Source of the DNA: an uncultured Eubacteriales bacterium
GTDB lineage: Bacteria; Bacillota; Clostridia; Christensenellales; Aristaeellaceae
Direction: 5' to 3'
NCBI GenBank assembly: GCA_902790345.1
Contig: CADARO010000006.1
Location: 1-64,000, forward strand
Length of the DNA: 64,000 nt
Part shown: in pieces, positions 20,024 through 27,525 of the stretch
How the letters are laid out: each line of letters opens with the position of its first letter
Numbering within the stretch: the stretch's first letter is position 1
Translations under genes and position numbers: made by a program
Notes under the pieces: model-generated
What the model saw: only the letters and a program-made list of their open reading frames with translations
The model's database searches: none
What the model was told of the DNA's origin: nothing

Positions 20024-21001
20024 TTACGTTCTATCGTCGTCCGGCTTTTCTTCATCCTCCGTCCGGGCGCTGATGATGTAGCGCGGGCGGCCCTTGGTCT
20101 CCAGATAGATCTTGCCGATGTACTCCCCGATCACGCCCATGAACAGCGCCTGCAGCCCTCCCATCAGAAACACGATGCAGGCGGTGCTGGCCCAGCCGGG
20201 CACCGACCGGCCGCACAGCGCCGTGATGACCGACCACAGGATGCCGATGAGGCTCAGCAGGAAGATGATGAGTCCCGTCACCGTAATCATGCGGATGGGC
20301 TTGACGGACAGGCTGGTGATGCCGTCGAAGGCCAGCTTCAGCATCTTGCTCAGGGGATAGTGACTCTTGCCCGCCTGGCGCTCCCTGCGGTCGTAGCTCA
20401 CGCAGGTGCTCTTGAAGCCCACCAGCGGCACCATGCCCCGCAGGAACAGGTTGACCTCCTTGAATTTTGAGAATTCCCGCAGCGCCCGGCTGCTCATCAG
20501 CCGGTAATCCGCGTGGTTGAACACCACGTCCGCCCCCATGAAGGCCAGGAGCTTATAGTAGCCCTCGGCGGTGAAGCGCTTGAAGAAGGTGTCGGTGTCC
20601 CGGCTGGCGCGCACGCCGTAGACGATCTCGCAGCCGTCGTGATAGGCGTCGATCATCCCGTCCATGGCGTTCACGTCGTCCTGCCCGTCGCAGTCGATGC
20701 TGATGGCCGCGTCGCACCGGTCCATGGCCTCCATGAGGCCCGCCAGCACGGCGTTCTGATGGCCCCGGTTCCGGCTCTGCTGGATGCCCATGAAGTGAGG
20801 ATCCCGCCTGGCCAGGTCGCAGATGATCGCCCAGGTCCGGTCCCGGCTGCCGTCGTCCACATACAGCACGCGGCTGTCGTCGCCGATCTTGCCCTCCCCG
20901 ATCAGCTGGTTCAGCTTGCCCAGAAACAGATCGCAGGTGACGGGCAGCACCTCTTCTTCATTATAGCAGGGCACCACGATATACAATACGGTCTTGCGCA
21001 T
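20024..21001 (-). CDS. Family 2 glycosyltransferase, GtrB/DPM1-like
   Basis: 325 residues. N-terminal GT-A domain with VVPCYNEEEVLP, VDDGSRDRTW, and the SIDCDGQDD metal-binding region near residue 100; C-terminal half has two membrane helices (MITVTGLIIFLLSLIGILW and ACIVFLMGGLQALFMGVIG) and ends GEYIGKIYLETKGRPRYI. This layout is that of polyprenyl-phosphate glycosyltransferases such as GtrB or YkoT, which load a sugar onto a lipid carrier at the inner membrane face. It is the last gene of a three-gene minus-strand operon with a coiled-coil protein and an SGNH hydrolase, consistent with cell-surface glycan modification (inference). Confidence 0.9.
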   Translation of the reverse strand: MRKTVLYIVVPCYNEEEVLPVTCDLFLGKLNQLIGEGKIGDDSRVLYVDDGSRDRTWAIICDLARRDPHFMGIQQSRNRGHQNAVLAGLMEAMDRCDAAISIDCDGQDDVNAMDGMIDAYHDGCEIVYGVRASRDTDTFFKRFTAEGYYKLLAFMGADVVFNHADYRLMSSRALREFSKFKEVNLFLRGMVPLVGFKSTCVSYDRRERQAGKSHYPLSKMLKLAFDGITSLSVKPIRMITVTGLIIFLLSLIGILWSVITALCGRSVPGWASTACIVFLMGGLQALFMGVIGEYIGKIYLETKGRPRYIISARTEDEEKPDDDRT

Positions 21002-21026
21002 ACAGTCCTCCCGGCGCGGCGCGCCC

Positions 21027-21488
21027 TCATTCCTTCACGCTAGTGGCCACGTATTCGTGCACGGCGTCCTCCAGCTGGCGGGCCAGGGTGCTCCACTTCT
21101 GCGAGGCCTCCGCCTGAGCCGCCCGGAACAGCTCGTCGCAGCGGCGCTGGGTGCCGATCTCCATCTCCCGGCATTTCTGGCGGGTCTCCTCCAGCAGGGC
21201 GGCGCAGGTGGTCTCCTGCTCCTCCTTCATCCGCGCGATGTTTTCCAGATATTGATCCGCCGCGGCCTGAGCCGACTCGAACACGCCGTTCAGCGCCAGC
21301 GCCGCCTCGGCGATGGAGCCCGCGCCGCTCAGGGCGATGGCGCGGCTGGACGCCTTCTCCCGGGCCTCCTTCAGCTGCGCCTGCAGCTTCTCGACCCGCT
21401 GGTCCAGCTCGTCCCGCTCCCGGGTCAGGTCCGTCATGGCCTGAATCAGCTGGGCCTTGTTCATGGCCTTCAGTTCCTTTTCCGTCAT
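21027..21488 (-). CDS. Coiled-coil protein of unknown function
   Basis: 153 residues, almost entirely helical and charged. Residues about 14-48 and 78-140 have heptad patterns, with a short Ala/Gly-rich break (ALSGAGSIAEAALALNG) between them. No membrane segment or signal peptide. The overall look is reminiscent of DivIVA-like or structural coiled coils, but I cannot assign a family. It lies between the SGNH hydrolase (21 bp upstream) and the GT2 gene (25 bp downstream), so it is probably co-expressed with envelope genes. Confidence 0.8.
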   Translation of the reverse strand: MTEKELKAMNKAQLIQAMTDLTRERDELDQRVEKLQAQLKEAREKASSRAIALSGAGSIAEAALALNGVFESAQAAADQYLENIARMKEEQETTCAALLEETRQKCREMEIGTQRRCDELFRAAQAEASQKWSTLARQLEDAVHEYVATSVKE

Positions 21489-21509
21489 CTGTGTGCCTCC
21501 GCGTGTTTA

Positions 21510-22544
21510 TCAGATCGCGCCCAGGGTGCGCAGCATGAGCTGGGCGTAGGCGCGGGAGAGGAAGTCGTTGGGGTGATTCACGTTGTTGCCGCTCATGTCG
21601 CGGAACGCCTTGCGCCGGAGCAGCGCCGCGTGCAGGCTGGTCATGTCCGCCACGCACACGCCCTCCCTTTCCAGCGCCAGCATGGGCGAAAGGTAGTCCG
21701 CCTGATTGCCCAGGAAGCCCCTGACCTCCCGGTTGGCCAGGGTGGTTGCGATGAGGACGAACTCGCAGGCCGGGTTTTCGGCCCGGGTGGTTTCCATGAT
21801 GGCCACGAGGTTGCCGATGAACGTCTCCGGCGGCACCCGGCCCGAGCCGTCGTTCATGCCGAAGCCGATGACGCACAGGTCCGGGCGAAGCGCGGCGGCG
21901 TTTTCCCGGGCGGTGTCCCGGCCCCAGGCGCTGGTCTTGCCGCCCACCGAGGTGTTGAGGAGGCGAATGCCCGCCGTGCCGTAGAAGGCGGCCAGGCCCT
22001 CCGCCGTCAGCTCGTACCAGGGCTTCTGATAGGGCGGCGCGCCCACCACGCCGCTGGCGTTGGCGCCAGTGGAGATGCTGTCGCCGAAAATGAGGCAGTT
22101 CATCGCCGCGCCGGATCTCAGCAGCTTCGCCGTCCGGGGCAGCAGCGCCGTCTTGTCCGTCGGCACGGGGCCGTCCCATTTGCCGCCGTGGCGATAGCTC
22201 ACCGCGATCTGCCGCCGGTGGAAATACGCGCCTTCGCCGAAGCGGATGAAGCCGCCCTCGGAATGGGGAAAGCAGTGGCCGTCGTCCGCCGGCGGATAGT
22301 AGTCGTCATGATCCATGACCGGGATTTCAGAGCCCGCCGGAATGACCAGCTTGCCCTCCGCCAGCGCCCAGTCCCGCCCCGGCCGGTATTCGGTCTCCAG
22401 CGTGGCGCCGCGCACGGAGAGGATCTCCTCCGCCGGATACAGCAGCGGCATCGGCCTGATGGAGCCGTCCGCCTCCCTCACGGGCAGAAGCGTTTCATTT
22501 GTCATTTCATTCCCGGCCCAGAAGGGCGACAGCAGCGGATCCAT
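21510..22544 (-). CDS. SGNH/GDSL-family hydrolase
   Basis: 344 residues from ATG 22544, which has GGAGG 7 nt upstream. The C-terminal part is an SGNH hydrolase: block I FGDSISTGANASG (nucleophile Ser), block II LNTSVGGKTS (Gly), block III GFGMNDGSG (Asn), and block V NHPNDF (Asp/His). The first 150 residues form a beta-rich domain as in two-domain carbohydrate esterases. Family members remove O-acetyl or other acyl groups from glycans. No signal peptide, so it is predicted cytoplasmic. First gene of the operon with a coiled coil and GT2. Confidence 0.88.
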   Translation of the reverse strand: MDPLLSPFWAGNEMTNETLLPVREADGSIRPMPLLYPAEEILSVRGATLETEYRPGRDWALAEGKLVIPAGSEIPVMDHDDYYPPADDGHCFPHSEGGFIRFGEGAYFHRRQIAVSYRHGGKWDGPVPTDKTALLPRTAKLLRSGAAMNCLIFGDSISTGANASGVVGAPPYQKPWYELTAEGLAAFYGTAGIRLLNTSVGGKTSAWGRDTARENAAALRPDLCVIGFGMNDGSGRVPPETFIGNLVAIMETTRAENPACEFVLIATTLANREVRGFLGNQADYLSPMLALEREGVCVADMTSLHAALLRRKAFRDMSGNNVNHPNDFLSRAYAQLMLRTLGAI

Positions 22545-22577
22545 GCGCAAACCTCCCCGGTCAATTCGTCTGCCTGA

Positions 22578-22606
22578 ATGATAACACGCGGGGCAAAGGC
22601 TGTCAA
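22578..22606 (-). promoter_or_regulatory. Promoter of the SGNH-coiled coil-GT2 operon
   Basis: On the minus strand TTGACA (22606-22601), a 17-bp spacer, and TATCAT (22583-22578), 34 bp upstream of the SGNH start codon. Confidence 0.85.
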
Positions 22607-22642
22607 GCGCGGGGACGGACAGGACGCGCCTATGACAAAGGC

Positions 22643-23503
22643 TTACTTTTCCCTCTCCGCCAGGTATTCCACCGCGCTGTGGGCGGCCACGTTGCCCTCG
22701 CCCACCGCCTTGGTGTACTGATACGGCCGGCCGGTGCAGTCGCCCGCGGCGAACACCCCGGGCAGGTTGGTGGCCATGCGCCGGTCCACGGCGATGTGGC
22801 CCTGCTCCGTGGCCAGCCTGGGCAGCAGCGTGCTCAGCGAGATGGCCTCCCGCAGGCAGAACACGCCGTCCACCGGCAGCGTCTCGCCGGTGGTCAGCTT
22901 CACGCCGCTCACCCGGCCCTCGCCCTCGATGCCCGCGGCCCGGGCGGCCAGGGTCTCCACATTGTCCGCGATGGGGGCGGGGTTTTTGTAGGTGGGCAGG
23001 AAGTACACCTTCGCCGCCAGCCCCGCCAGATATTTCACCTCGTGCTCGAAGCGGGGGCTGCTCACCACGCAGGCGATGGTCTTGCCCCGATACAGCCCGC
23101 CGTCGCAGGTGGCGCAGTAGCTCACGCCCCGGCCCAGCAGCGGCTCCTCGCCGGGCAGGGTGGCCGCCGCCGCCACGCCGGTGGTGAGGATGACGGTCTT
23201 CGCCTCGAAGAAGTCCGCGCCGGCGGTGAGGCCGTAGTGATCCTTCATGGAGGCGATCATGTTCACCATGGCCTCGTGGATGTCGATGCCCATGGCCTCC
23301 ACGTGGGCGCGGAAGGCCTTCGTCAGCTCCTCGCCGGTCACGTCCGGCAGGCCGGGATAGTTTTTCACCAGCTCCGCCTTGCCGATCTTGGCGCTCAGGC
23401 TCCTTGTGCCGATCCACAGGAAGTTCTTTTCCAATATTTTCAGGTTCAGCGCGGCCGACACGCCCGCCGGGCCGCTGCCGATGACGACGCAGTCGTAAAT
23501 CAC
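22643..23503 (-). CDS. Thioredoxin-reductase-like FAD/NAD(P) oxidoreductase
   Basis: About 286 residues. FAD-binding motif VIGSGPAGVSAALNLK at the N-terminus, redox-active CATCDG near residue 130, and the C-terminal FAD contact VFAAGDCTGRPYQYTKAVGEG. This is the TrxB family layout. The NADPH domain motif is degenerate (ACVVSSPRFEHEVKYL in place of the usual GGGNSA), so it may not use thioredoxin or NADPH in the usual way. GTG 23503 is preferred as start because GGGAG lies 8 nt upstream; the ATG at 23518 lacks a spaced SD. No thioredoxin gene is nearby. Confidence 0.82.
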   Translation of the reverse strand: MIYDCVVIGSGPAGVSAALNLKILEKNFLWIGTRSLSAKIGKAELVKNYPGLPDVTGEELTKAFRAHVEAMGIDIHEAMVNMIASMKDHYGLTAGADFFEAKTVILTTGVAAAATLPGEEPLLGRGVSYCATCDGGLYRGKTIACVVSSPRFEHEVKYLAGLAAKVYFLPTYKNPAPIADNVETLAARAAGIEGEGRVSGVKLTTGETLPVDGVFCLREAISLSTLLPRLATEQGHIAVDRRMATNLPGVFAAGDCTGRPYQYTKAVGEGNVAAHSAVEYLAEREK

Positions 23504-23621
23504 GAAATCATCTCCCATCCTGGTTTTCTCAACTATATCATATTCTTCGCCGCCGGCGCAACCGCATTCGCCCCCGCGCGAAAAATAAACACGGCCCGCC
23601 TTCGATTTTTCCCCGCCGCGC

Positions 23622-23651
23622 TTGACAGGCTCCCAGGGGCTATTATATAAT
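23622..23651 (+). promoter_or_regulatory. Promoter of the hisS-aspS operon
   Basis: TTGACA at 23622-23627 and TATAAT at 23646-23651 with an 18-bp spacer. Transcription should start near 23658, at the base of T-box stem I. Confidence 0.88.
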
Positions 23652-23659
23652 AGCTTCAG

Positions 23660-23883
23660 TTTTATAAACAGGCACTGACGGGAAGAGTAAGCCGCTTCCT
23701 TCGCCTTTCAGAGAGGGCCGCGTATGCTGCGAGCGGCCCGGCGAACCCGGCCGAAAGACACCCCCGAGCCTCCGCCACAGTCTGGCGGCGCGCCGCACGC
23801 GATACCGTGCGAAGAGCAACAAGCAGGGTGGCACCACGAACGGCTTTTCGTCCCTACAAACCGGACGGAGGGCCGATATTTTT
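23660..23883 (+). promoter_or_regulatory. T-box riboswitch controlling hisS-aspS
   Basis: The leader has T-box parts in order: a GAAGAGTA element near 23683 (stem I kink-turn side), an AGAGAGGG distal element near 23730, a specifier region AAAGACACCC at 23754-23763, the 14-nt T-box AGGGTGGCACCACG at 23825-23838, and a terminator (CGGC and CGTCC at 23841-23853 pairing with GGACG and GCCG at 23863-23875, then ATATTTTT). The specifier holds GAC (Asp, 23757-23759, followed by A) overlapping CAC (His, 23759-23761). The TGGC at 23829-23832 would pair with a tRNA ending G73-CCA. T-boxes sense uncharged tRNA by codon-anticodon and acceptor-end pairing; the specificity here is discussed in the findings. 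Confidence 0.95.
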
Positions 23884-23912
23884 ACCGCCCCGACAAAAGG
23901 AGTGAACACACT

Positions 23913-25163
23913 ATGCTGACACAGGCCCCCAAGGGCACGCAGGACGTGCTGCCGCAGGACAGCTACCGCTGGCAGACAATCGAGGACACCATGCGCCGCG
24001 TGGCCTCGCTGGCAGGCTACCGCGAGATCCGCACGCCCATTTTCGAGCACACGGAGCTTTTCCAGCGCGGCGTGGGCGACACCACCGACGTGGTGCAGAA
24101 GGAAATGTATACCTTCAACGACAAGGGCAACCGCTCCATCACCCTGAAGCCCGAGGGCACCGCCGGCGCGGCCCGGGCCTTCATCGAGCATCACCTGTTC
24201 GCCGACCCCCTGCCGGCCAAGATGTTCTATGTGTCCTGCCCGGCCTTCCGCTATGAGAAGCCCCAGAACGGCCGCCTTCGCCAGTTCCACCAGAACGGCG
24301 TGGAGGTGTTCGGCGCCAAGGACGCCAGCGTAGACGCGGAGGTCATCGCCCTGGCCATGGACGTGCTGCGGGAAAACGGCATCGACGGGCTGCGGCTGGC
24401 CATCAACTCCATCGGCTGCCCCGCCTGCCGGGCGGCGTATCACGAGAAGCTGAAGGCGTATCTGGAGCCCAAGCTGCCCACCCTGTGCGAGACCTGCCGG
24501 GATCGCTTCCAGCGCAACCCCATGCGCATCCTGGACTGCAAGGAGGACGCGCCCAAGCTGACCGACGCCCCCGCCATGCTGGACAGCCTGTGCGACGACT
24601 GCAAGGAGCATTTCGACAAGCTCAAGGCGTATCTCACCGCCCTGTCCATCCCCTACGAGGTGGATCCCCGCATCGTGCGCGGCCTGGACTACTACACCAA
24701 GACCGTGTTCGAGATCATCACCGACACGGAGAACGGCCCCCTGACCGTGTGCGGCGGCGGCCGCTACGACGGGCTGGTTCAGGAGCTGGGCGGCCCGGAG
24801 ACCTGCGGCATCGGCTGGGGCATGGGCGTGGAGCGCATGATCATGGTGCAGGACGCCCGGGGCACCGCGCCGGAAGCGCCGGCGCTGTACGACGCCTTCG
24901 TGTGCACCCTGGGCGACGCGGCGCGCCTGGAGGGCGTGAAGCTGGTGCGGGAGCTGCGCCAGGCAGGCGTGAAGGCCGATCTGGATCACGCGGCCCGCTC
25001 CCTGAAGGCGCAGTTCAAATACGCCGGCAAGCTGAATGCCCGCTACGTCGTGACCATCGCCGAGGACGAGCTGGCCCGGGGCGTCGTAAAGCTCCGCGAC
25101 ATGGCCGAGAGCGCCGAGCGGGAGGTCCCCCGGGACGCCGTCGCGGCCGAACTGAGGAAATAA
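23913..25163 (+). CDS. hisS: Histidyl-tRNA synthetase
   Basis: 416 residues from ATG 23913 with AAAAGGAG 10 nt upstream. Class II motifs: TQAPKGTQDVLP start, motif 2 region FRYEKPQNGRLRQFHQNGVE, histidine-binding RGLDYYTKTVFE near 255, and motif 3 GGGRYDGLV...GIGWGMGVERMIM. A C-terminal anticodon-binding domain ends at residue 416. Two Cys pairs (GCPACRAAY and CETC...CDDC) occupy the insertion domain, as in several clostridial HisRS. Charges tRNA-His. First gene after the T-box, 39 bp before aspS. Confidence 0.97.
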   Translation: MLTQAPKGTQDVLPQDSYRWQTIEDTMRRVASLAGYREIRTPIFEHTELFQRGVGDTTDVVQKEMYTFNDKGNRSITLKPEGTAGAARAFIEHHLFADPLPAKMFYVSCPAFRYEKPQNGRLRQFHQNGVEVFGAKDASVDAEVIALAMDVLRENGIDGLRLAINSIGCPACRAAYHEKLKAYLEPKLPTLCETCRDRFQRNPMRILDCKEDAPKLTDAPAMLDSLCDDCKEHFDKLKAYLTALSIPYEVDPRIVRGLDYYTKTVFEIITDTENGPLTVCGGGRYDGLVQELGGPETCGIGWGMGVERMIMVQDARGTAPEAPALYDAFVCTLGDAARLEGVKLVRELRQAGVKADLDHAARSLKAQFKYAGKLNARYVVTIAEDELARGVVKLRDMAESAEREVPRDAVAAELRK

Positions 25164-25202
25164 TTTCCATTATATATACTGTAATTGGGAGGCAAGATCA
25201 AC

Positions 25203-26966
25203 ATGTTCCAGTCCAGAACACACACCTGCAACGAGCTGCGGCTTTCCAACGCCGGCGAAAAGGTCACCATCGTCGGCTGGATGGAAAACGTGCGCGAGGT
25301 GGGCTCCACCCTGGCCTTCGTCATCGTGCGCGACTTCTACGGCACCACCCAGGTGGTCATCGAGAACAACGACGAGCTGATGGCCCTGGTGAAGGGCCTC
25401 AACTGCGAATCCACCATTTCCGTCACCGGCACCGTGCGCGAGCGCTCCAGCAAGAACCCGAAGATTGCCACCGGCGAGATCGAAGTGGTGCCGGAGACAA
25501 TCGAGGTGCTGGGCCGCTGCATCTACAACGAGCTGCCCTTCGAGATCAACCGCTCCCGGGAGGCGGACGAGAACACCCGCCTGCGCTACCGCTATCTGGA
25601 CCTGCGCAACCCCGAGGTGAAGAGCAAGATCGTGATGCGCAGCCAGATCGTGGCGGAGCTGCGCCGCTCCATGACCGACCACGGGTTCCTGGAGATCACC
25701 ACCCCCATCCTCACCAGCTCCTCCCCGGAAGGCGCCCGGGACTACCTGGTGCCCTCCCGGCTGCATCCGGGCAAGTTCTACGCCCTGCCCCAGGCCCCGC
25801 AGCAGTTCAAGCAGCTGCTCATGACCTCCGGCTTCGACCGCTACTTCCAGATCGCCCCCTGCTTCCGCGACGAGGACGCCCGGGCCGACCGCTCCCCCGG
25901 CGAATTCTATCAGCTGGACATGGAGATGGCCTTCGCCTCTCAGGAGGACGTGTTCGCCGTGCTGGAGGACGTGCTGCCCCCCATCTTCGCCAAATACGGC
26001 AAGTATGACCGCGCCTCCTCCGCCCCCTTCCGCCGCATCGCCTACAACGAGGCCATGGACAGATACGGCTCCGACAAGCCGGACCTGCGCATCAGCCTGG
26101 TGGTGGACGACCTGACCGAGCTGTGCCAGGGCGCGGGCTTCGAGCCCTTCGAGGGCAACGTGGTGAAGGCCGTGGTGGCGCCGGGCTTTGACAAGACCCG
26201 CAAGTTCATCGACGCCCTGTGCAAGGACGTGGAGACCGCCACCGCCAACAAGGCCTACTGGTTCAAGGTGAATGAGGACGGCTCCTTCGCCGGCGGCGTG
26301 TCGAAATTCCTGGCGGAGAAGAACGCCGCCGTCACCGAGGCGCTGAATCTCAAGCCCGGCTGCACCGTGTTCCTGGCCGCGGGCAAGAAGACCGCCGCCC
26401 AGAAGACCGCCGGCGTCATCCGCAAGCTCCTGGGCAACGCCGTGGACGCCTACATGGACAAGGACAAGTACGAGTTCTGCTGGATCGTGGACTTCCCCAT
26501 GTACGAGATCGGCGAGGAGTCCGGCGAGCTGGAGTTCTGCCACAATCCCTTCTCCATGCCCCAGGGCGGCCTGCAGGCCCTCACCGAGAAGGATCCGCTG
26601 GACATCTACGCCTGGCAGTACGACCTGGTGTGCAACGGCGTGGAGCTGTCCTCCGGCGCGGTCCGCAACCATGACCCGGAGATCATGATCAAGGCCTTCG
26701 AGCTGGTGGGCCTGGGCGAGGCCGACGTGAAGGCCAAGTTCCCCGCCATGTACAACGCCTTCTGCTACGGCGCGCCGCCGCACGCGGGCATCGCTCCCGG
26801 CGTGGACCGCATGGTCATGCTCATCGCGGGAGAGGAATCCATCCGCGAGATCATTCCCTTCCCCATGAACAAGAACGCCCAGGACCTGATGATGGGCGCG
26901 CCCTCCTTCGTGGAGCCCAGGCAGCTGAGCGACGTGCACATCGCCATCGTGGAAAAAGAGAGCTAA
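25203..26966 (+). CDS. aspS: Aspartyl-tRNA synthetase
   Basis: 587 residues, the usual bacterial length, from ATG 25203 with GGGAGG 9-10 nt upstream. N-terminal OB-fold anticodon-binding domain (VTIVGWMENVREVGSTLAFV), class II motif 2 (QIAPCFRDEDARADRSPGEF), a GAD domain around residues 290-410, and motif 3 (GIAPGVDRMVMLIAGEESIR). Charges tRNA-Asp; in the bacterial type some enzymes also charge tRNA-Asn, which cannot be judged here. Shares the T-box leader with hisS and is followed by a terminator. Confidence 0.97.
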   Translation: MFQSRTHTCNELRLSNAGEKVTIVGWMENVREVGSTLAFVIVRDFYGTTQVVIENNDELMALVKGLNCESTISVTGTVRERSSKNPKIATGEIEVVPETIEVLGRCIYNELPFEINRSREADENTRLRYRYLDLRNPEVKSKIVMRSQIVAELRRSMTDHGFLEITTPILTSSSPEGARDYLVPSRLHPGKFYALPQAPQQFKQLLMTSGFDRYFQIAPCFRDEDARADRSPGEFYQLDMEMAFASQEDVFAVLEDVLPPIFAKYGKYDRASSAPFRRIAYNEAMDRYGSDKPDLRISLVVDDLTELCQGAGFEPFEGNVVKAVVAPGFDKTRKFIDALCKDVETATANKAYWFKVNEDGSFAGGVSKFLAEKNAAVTEALNLKPGCTVFLAAGKKTAAQKTAGVIRKLLGNAVDAYMDKDKYEFCWIVDFPMYEIGEESGELEFCHNPFSMPQGGLQALTEKDPLDIYAWQYDLVCNGVELSSGAVRNHDPEIMIKAFELVGLGEADVKAKFPAMYNAFCYGAPPHAGIAPGVDRMVMLIAGEESIREIIPFPMNKNAQDLMMGAPSFVEPRQLSDVHIAIVEKES

Positions 26967-26975
26967 TAATTAACC

Positions 26976-27007
26976 GGCCTCATCCGTCCGCCCGGGCGGA
27001 TGAGGCC
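26976..27007 (+). terminator. Terminator-like hairpin after aspS
   Basis: An 11-bp stem (GGCCTCATCCG with CGGATGAGGCC) 9 bp after the aspS stop. The following tract is CTCTCCGCCTCTTTCCC, so the T tract is weak. Confidence 0.7.
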
Positions 27008-27009
27008 CT

Positions 27010-27234
27010 CTCCGCCTCTTTCCCTTATCTACTCAGAACGATAAACCGCGCAAAACAATTCGCCGGAAATTTTTGCTGAAATTGTCGATTTTCCATCGAT
27101 TTTCCGACAAACCCGTCTCAAAATGAGTCGAAAAACACGTAGTTTTGAAACAAATTGCCGAATTTCGTCGCCAAACCGGGGTTTGAGACATATTTCTGTA
27201 ATAAATTTTAACATTCGACCGGAGGCAAAAGCCC
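27010..27234. other. AT-rich non-coding stretch with inverted repeats
   Basis: About 225 bp with clearly lower GC than both flanks and no credible gene. It contains GTCTCAAA (27115-27122) and its inverse TTTGAGAC (27182-27189), a TTGTCG...CGACAA pair near 27084-27110, and a repeated CGATTTTCC. It may be a regulatory upstream region of the surface-protein promoter; nothing further can be assigned. Confidence 0.5.
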
Positions 27235-27263
27235 TTGCATTGTCTGGGGACATATGGTAAGAT
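27235..27263 (+). promoter_or_regulatory. Promoter of the surface-protein transcript
   Basis: TTGCAT (27235-27240), a 17-bp spacer, and TAAGAT (27258-27263) with an extended TG one base before the -10. It predicts a leader of about 255 nt before the surface-protein gene. Confidence 0.7.
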
Positions 27264-27269
27264 AATACT

Positions 27270-27525
27270 GCGTCCGGTGCATGCGGTTCGCCAAGTGGCC
27301 GATGGTTCAGGTGAACCGTCATGCATGGGCGGTATATTTTAGAATTTGAACCGGAGCGGAGTGAGTTCCGGTTATGGTAAGCCCTTTGATCACTCAAGGA
27401 GGTGAAAAAACATGCGCAGGCAGTTTTTTCGGTTGCGCGATCCTACAGCAACCGGACGCATCAGGAAACTGATTTGAAAAAGAATCGGATGAACTGATTA
27501 GTTTCAATGCGAGGAGGAAATTGCT
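27270..27525 (+). promoter_or_regulatory. Long structured 5' leader of the surface-protein gene
   Basis: Five pairings can be drawn: GCATGCGGTTC (27279-27289) with GAACCG-T-CATGC (27313-27324); AACCGGAG (27349-27356) with TTCCGGTT (27366-27373); CTTTGA (27384-27389) with TCAAGG (27394-27399), which overlaps the SD of the small ORF; CGGTTGC (27430-27436) with GCAACCG (27448-27454), closed by ATGCG/CGCAT (27412-27416, 27457-27461); and GAAACTGAT (27465-27473) with ATTAGTTTC (27497-27505). No T-run terminator is seen, so control at translation or RNA stability is more likely than attenuation. I do not recognise a known riboswitch class. Confidence 0.55.
27412..27477 (+). CDS. Putative 21-residue leader peptide
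   Basis: A 21-codon ORF starts at ATG 27412 with a perfect AAGGAGGTG SD 6 nt upstream and stops at TGA 27477. The peptide is basic (six Arg, one Lys) and starts MRRQFFRLRD, with no membrane segment or signal peptide, and no run of one amino acid that would suggest classical attenuation. Its start codon and SD lie in two different hairpins of the leader. It ends 48 bp before the surface-protein start. It may be a translated regulatory uORF or a chance ORF; the strength of the SD is the main argument for translation. Confidence 0.5.
   Translation: MRRQFFRLRDPTATGRIRKLI

Noticed and set aside
25170..26939. A 589-codon open frame on the minus strand opposite aspS
   Set aside because: Complement of a conserved synthetase gene; amino-acid composition and lack of start signals mark it as a shadow.
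27029..27397. Two overlapping open frames on the minus strand in the gap before the surface-protein gene
   Set aside because: No SD, no domain, and they overlap the promoter and hairpins of the leader; the region is better explained as non-coding.
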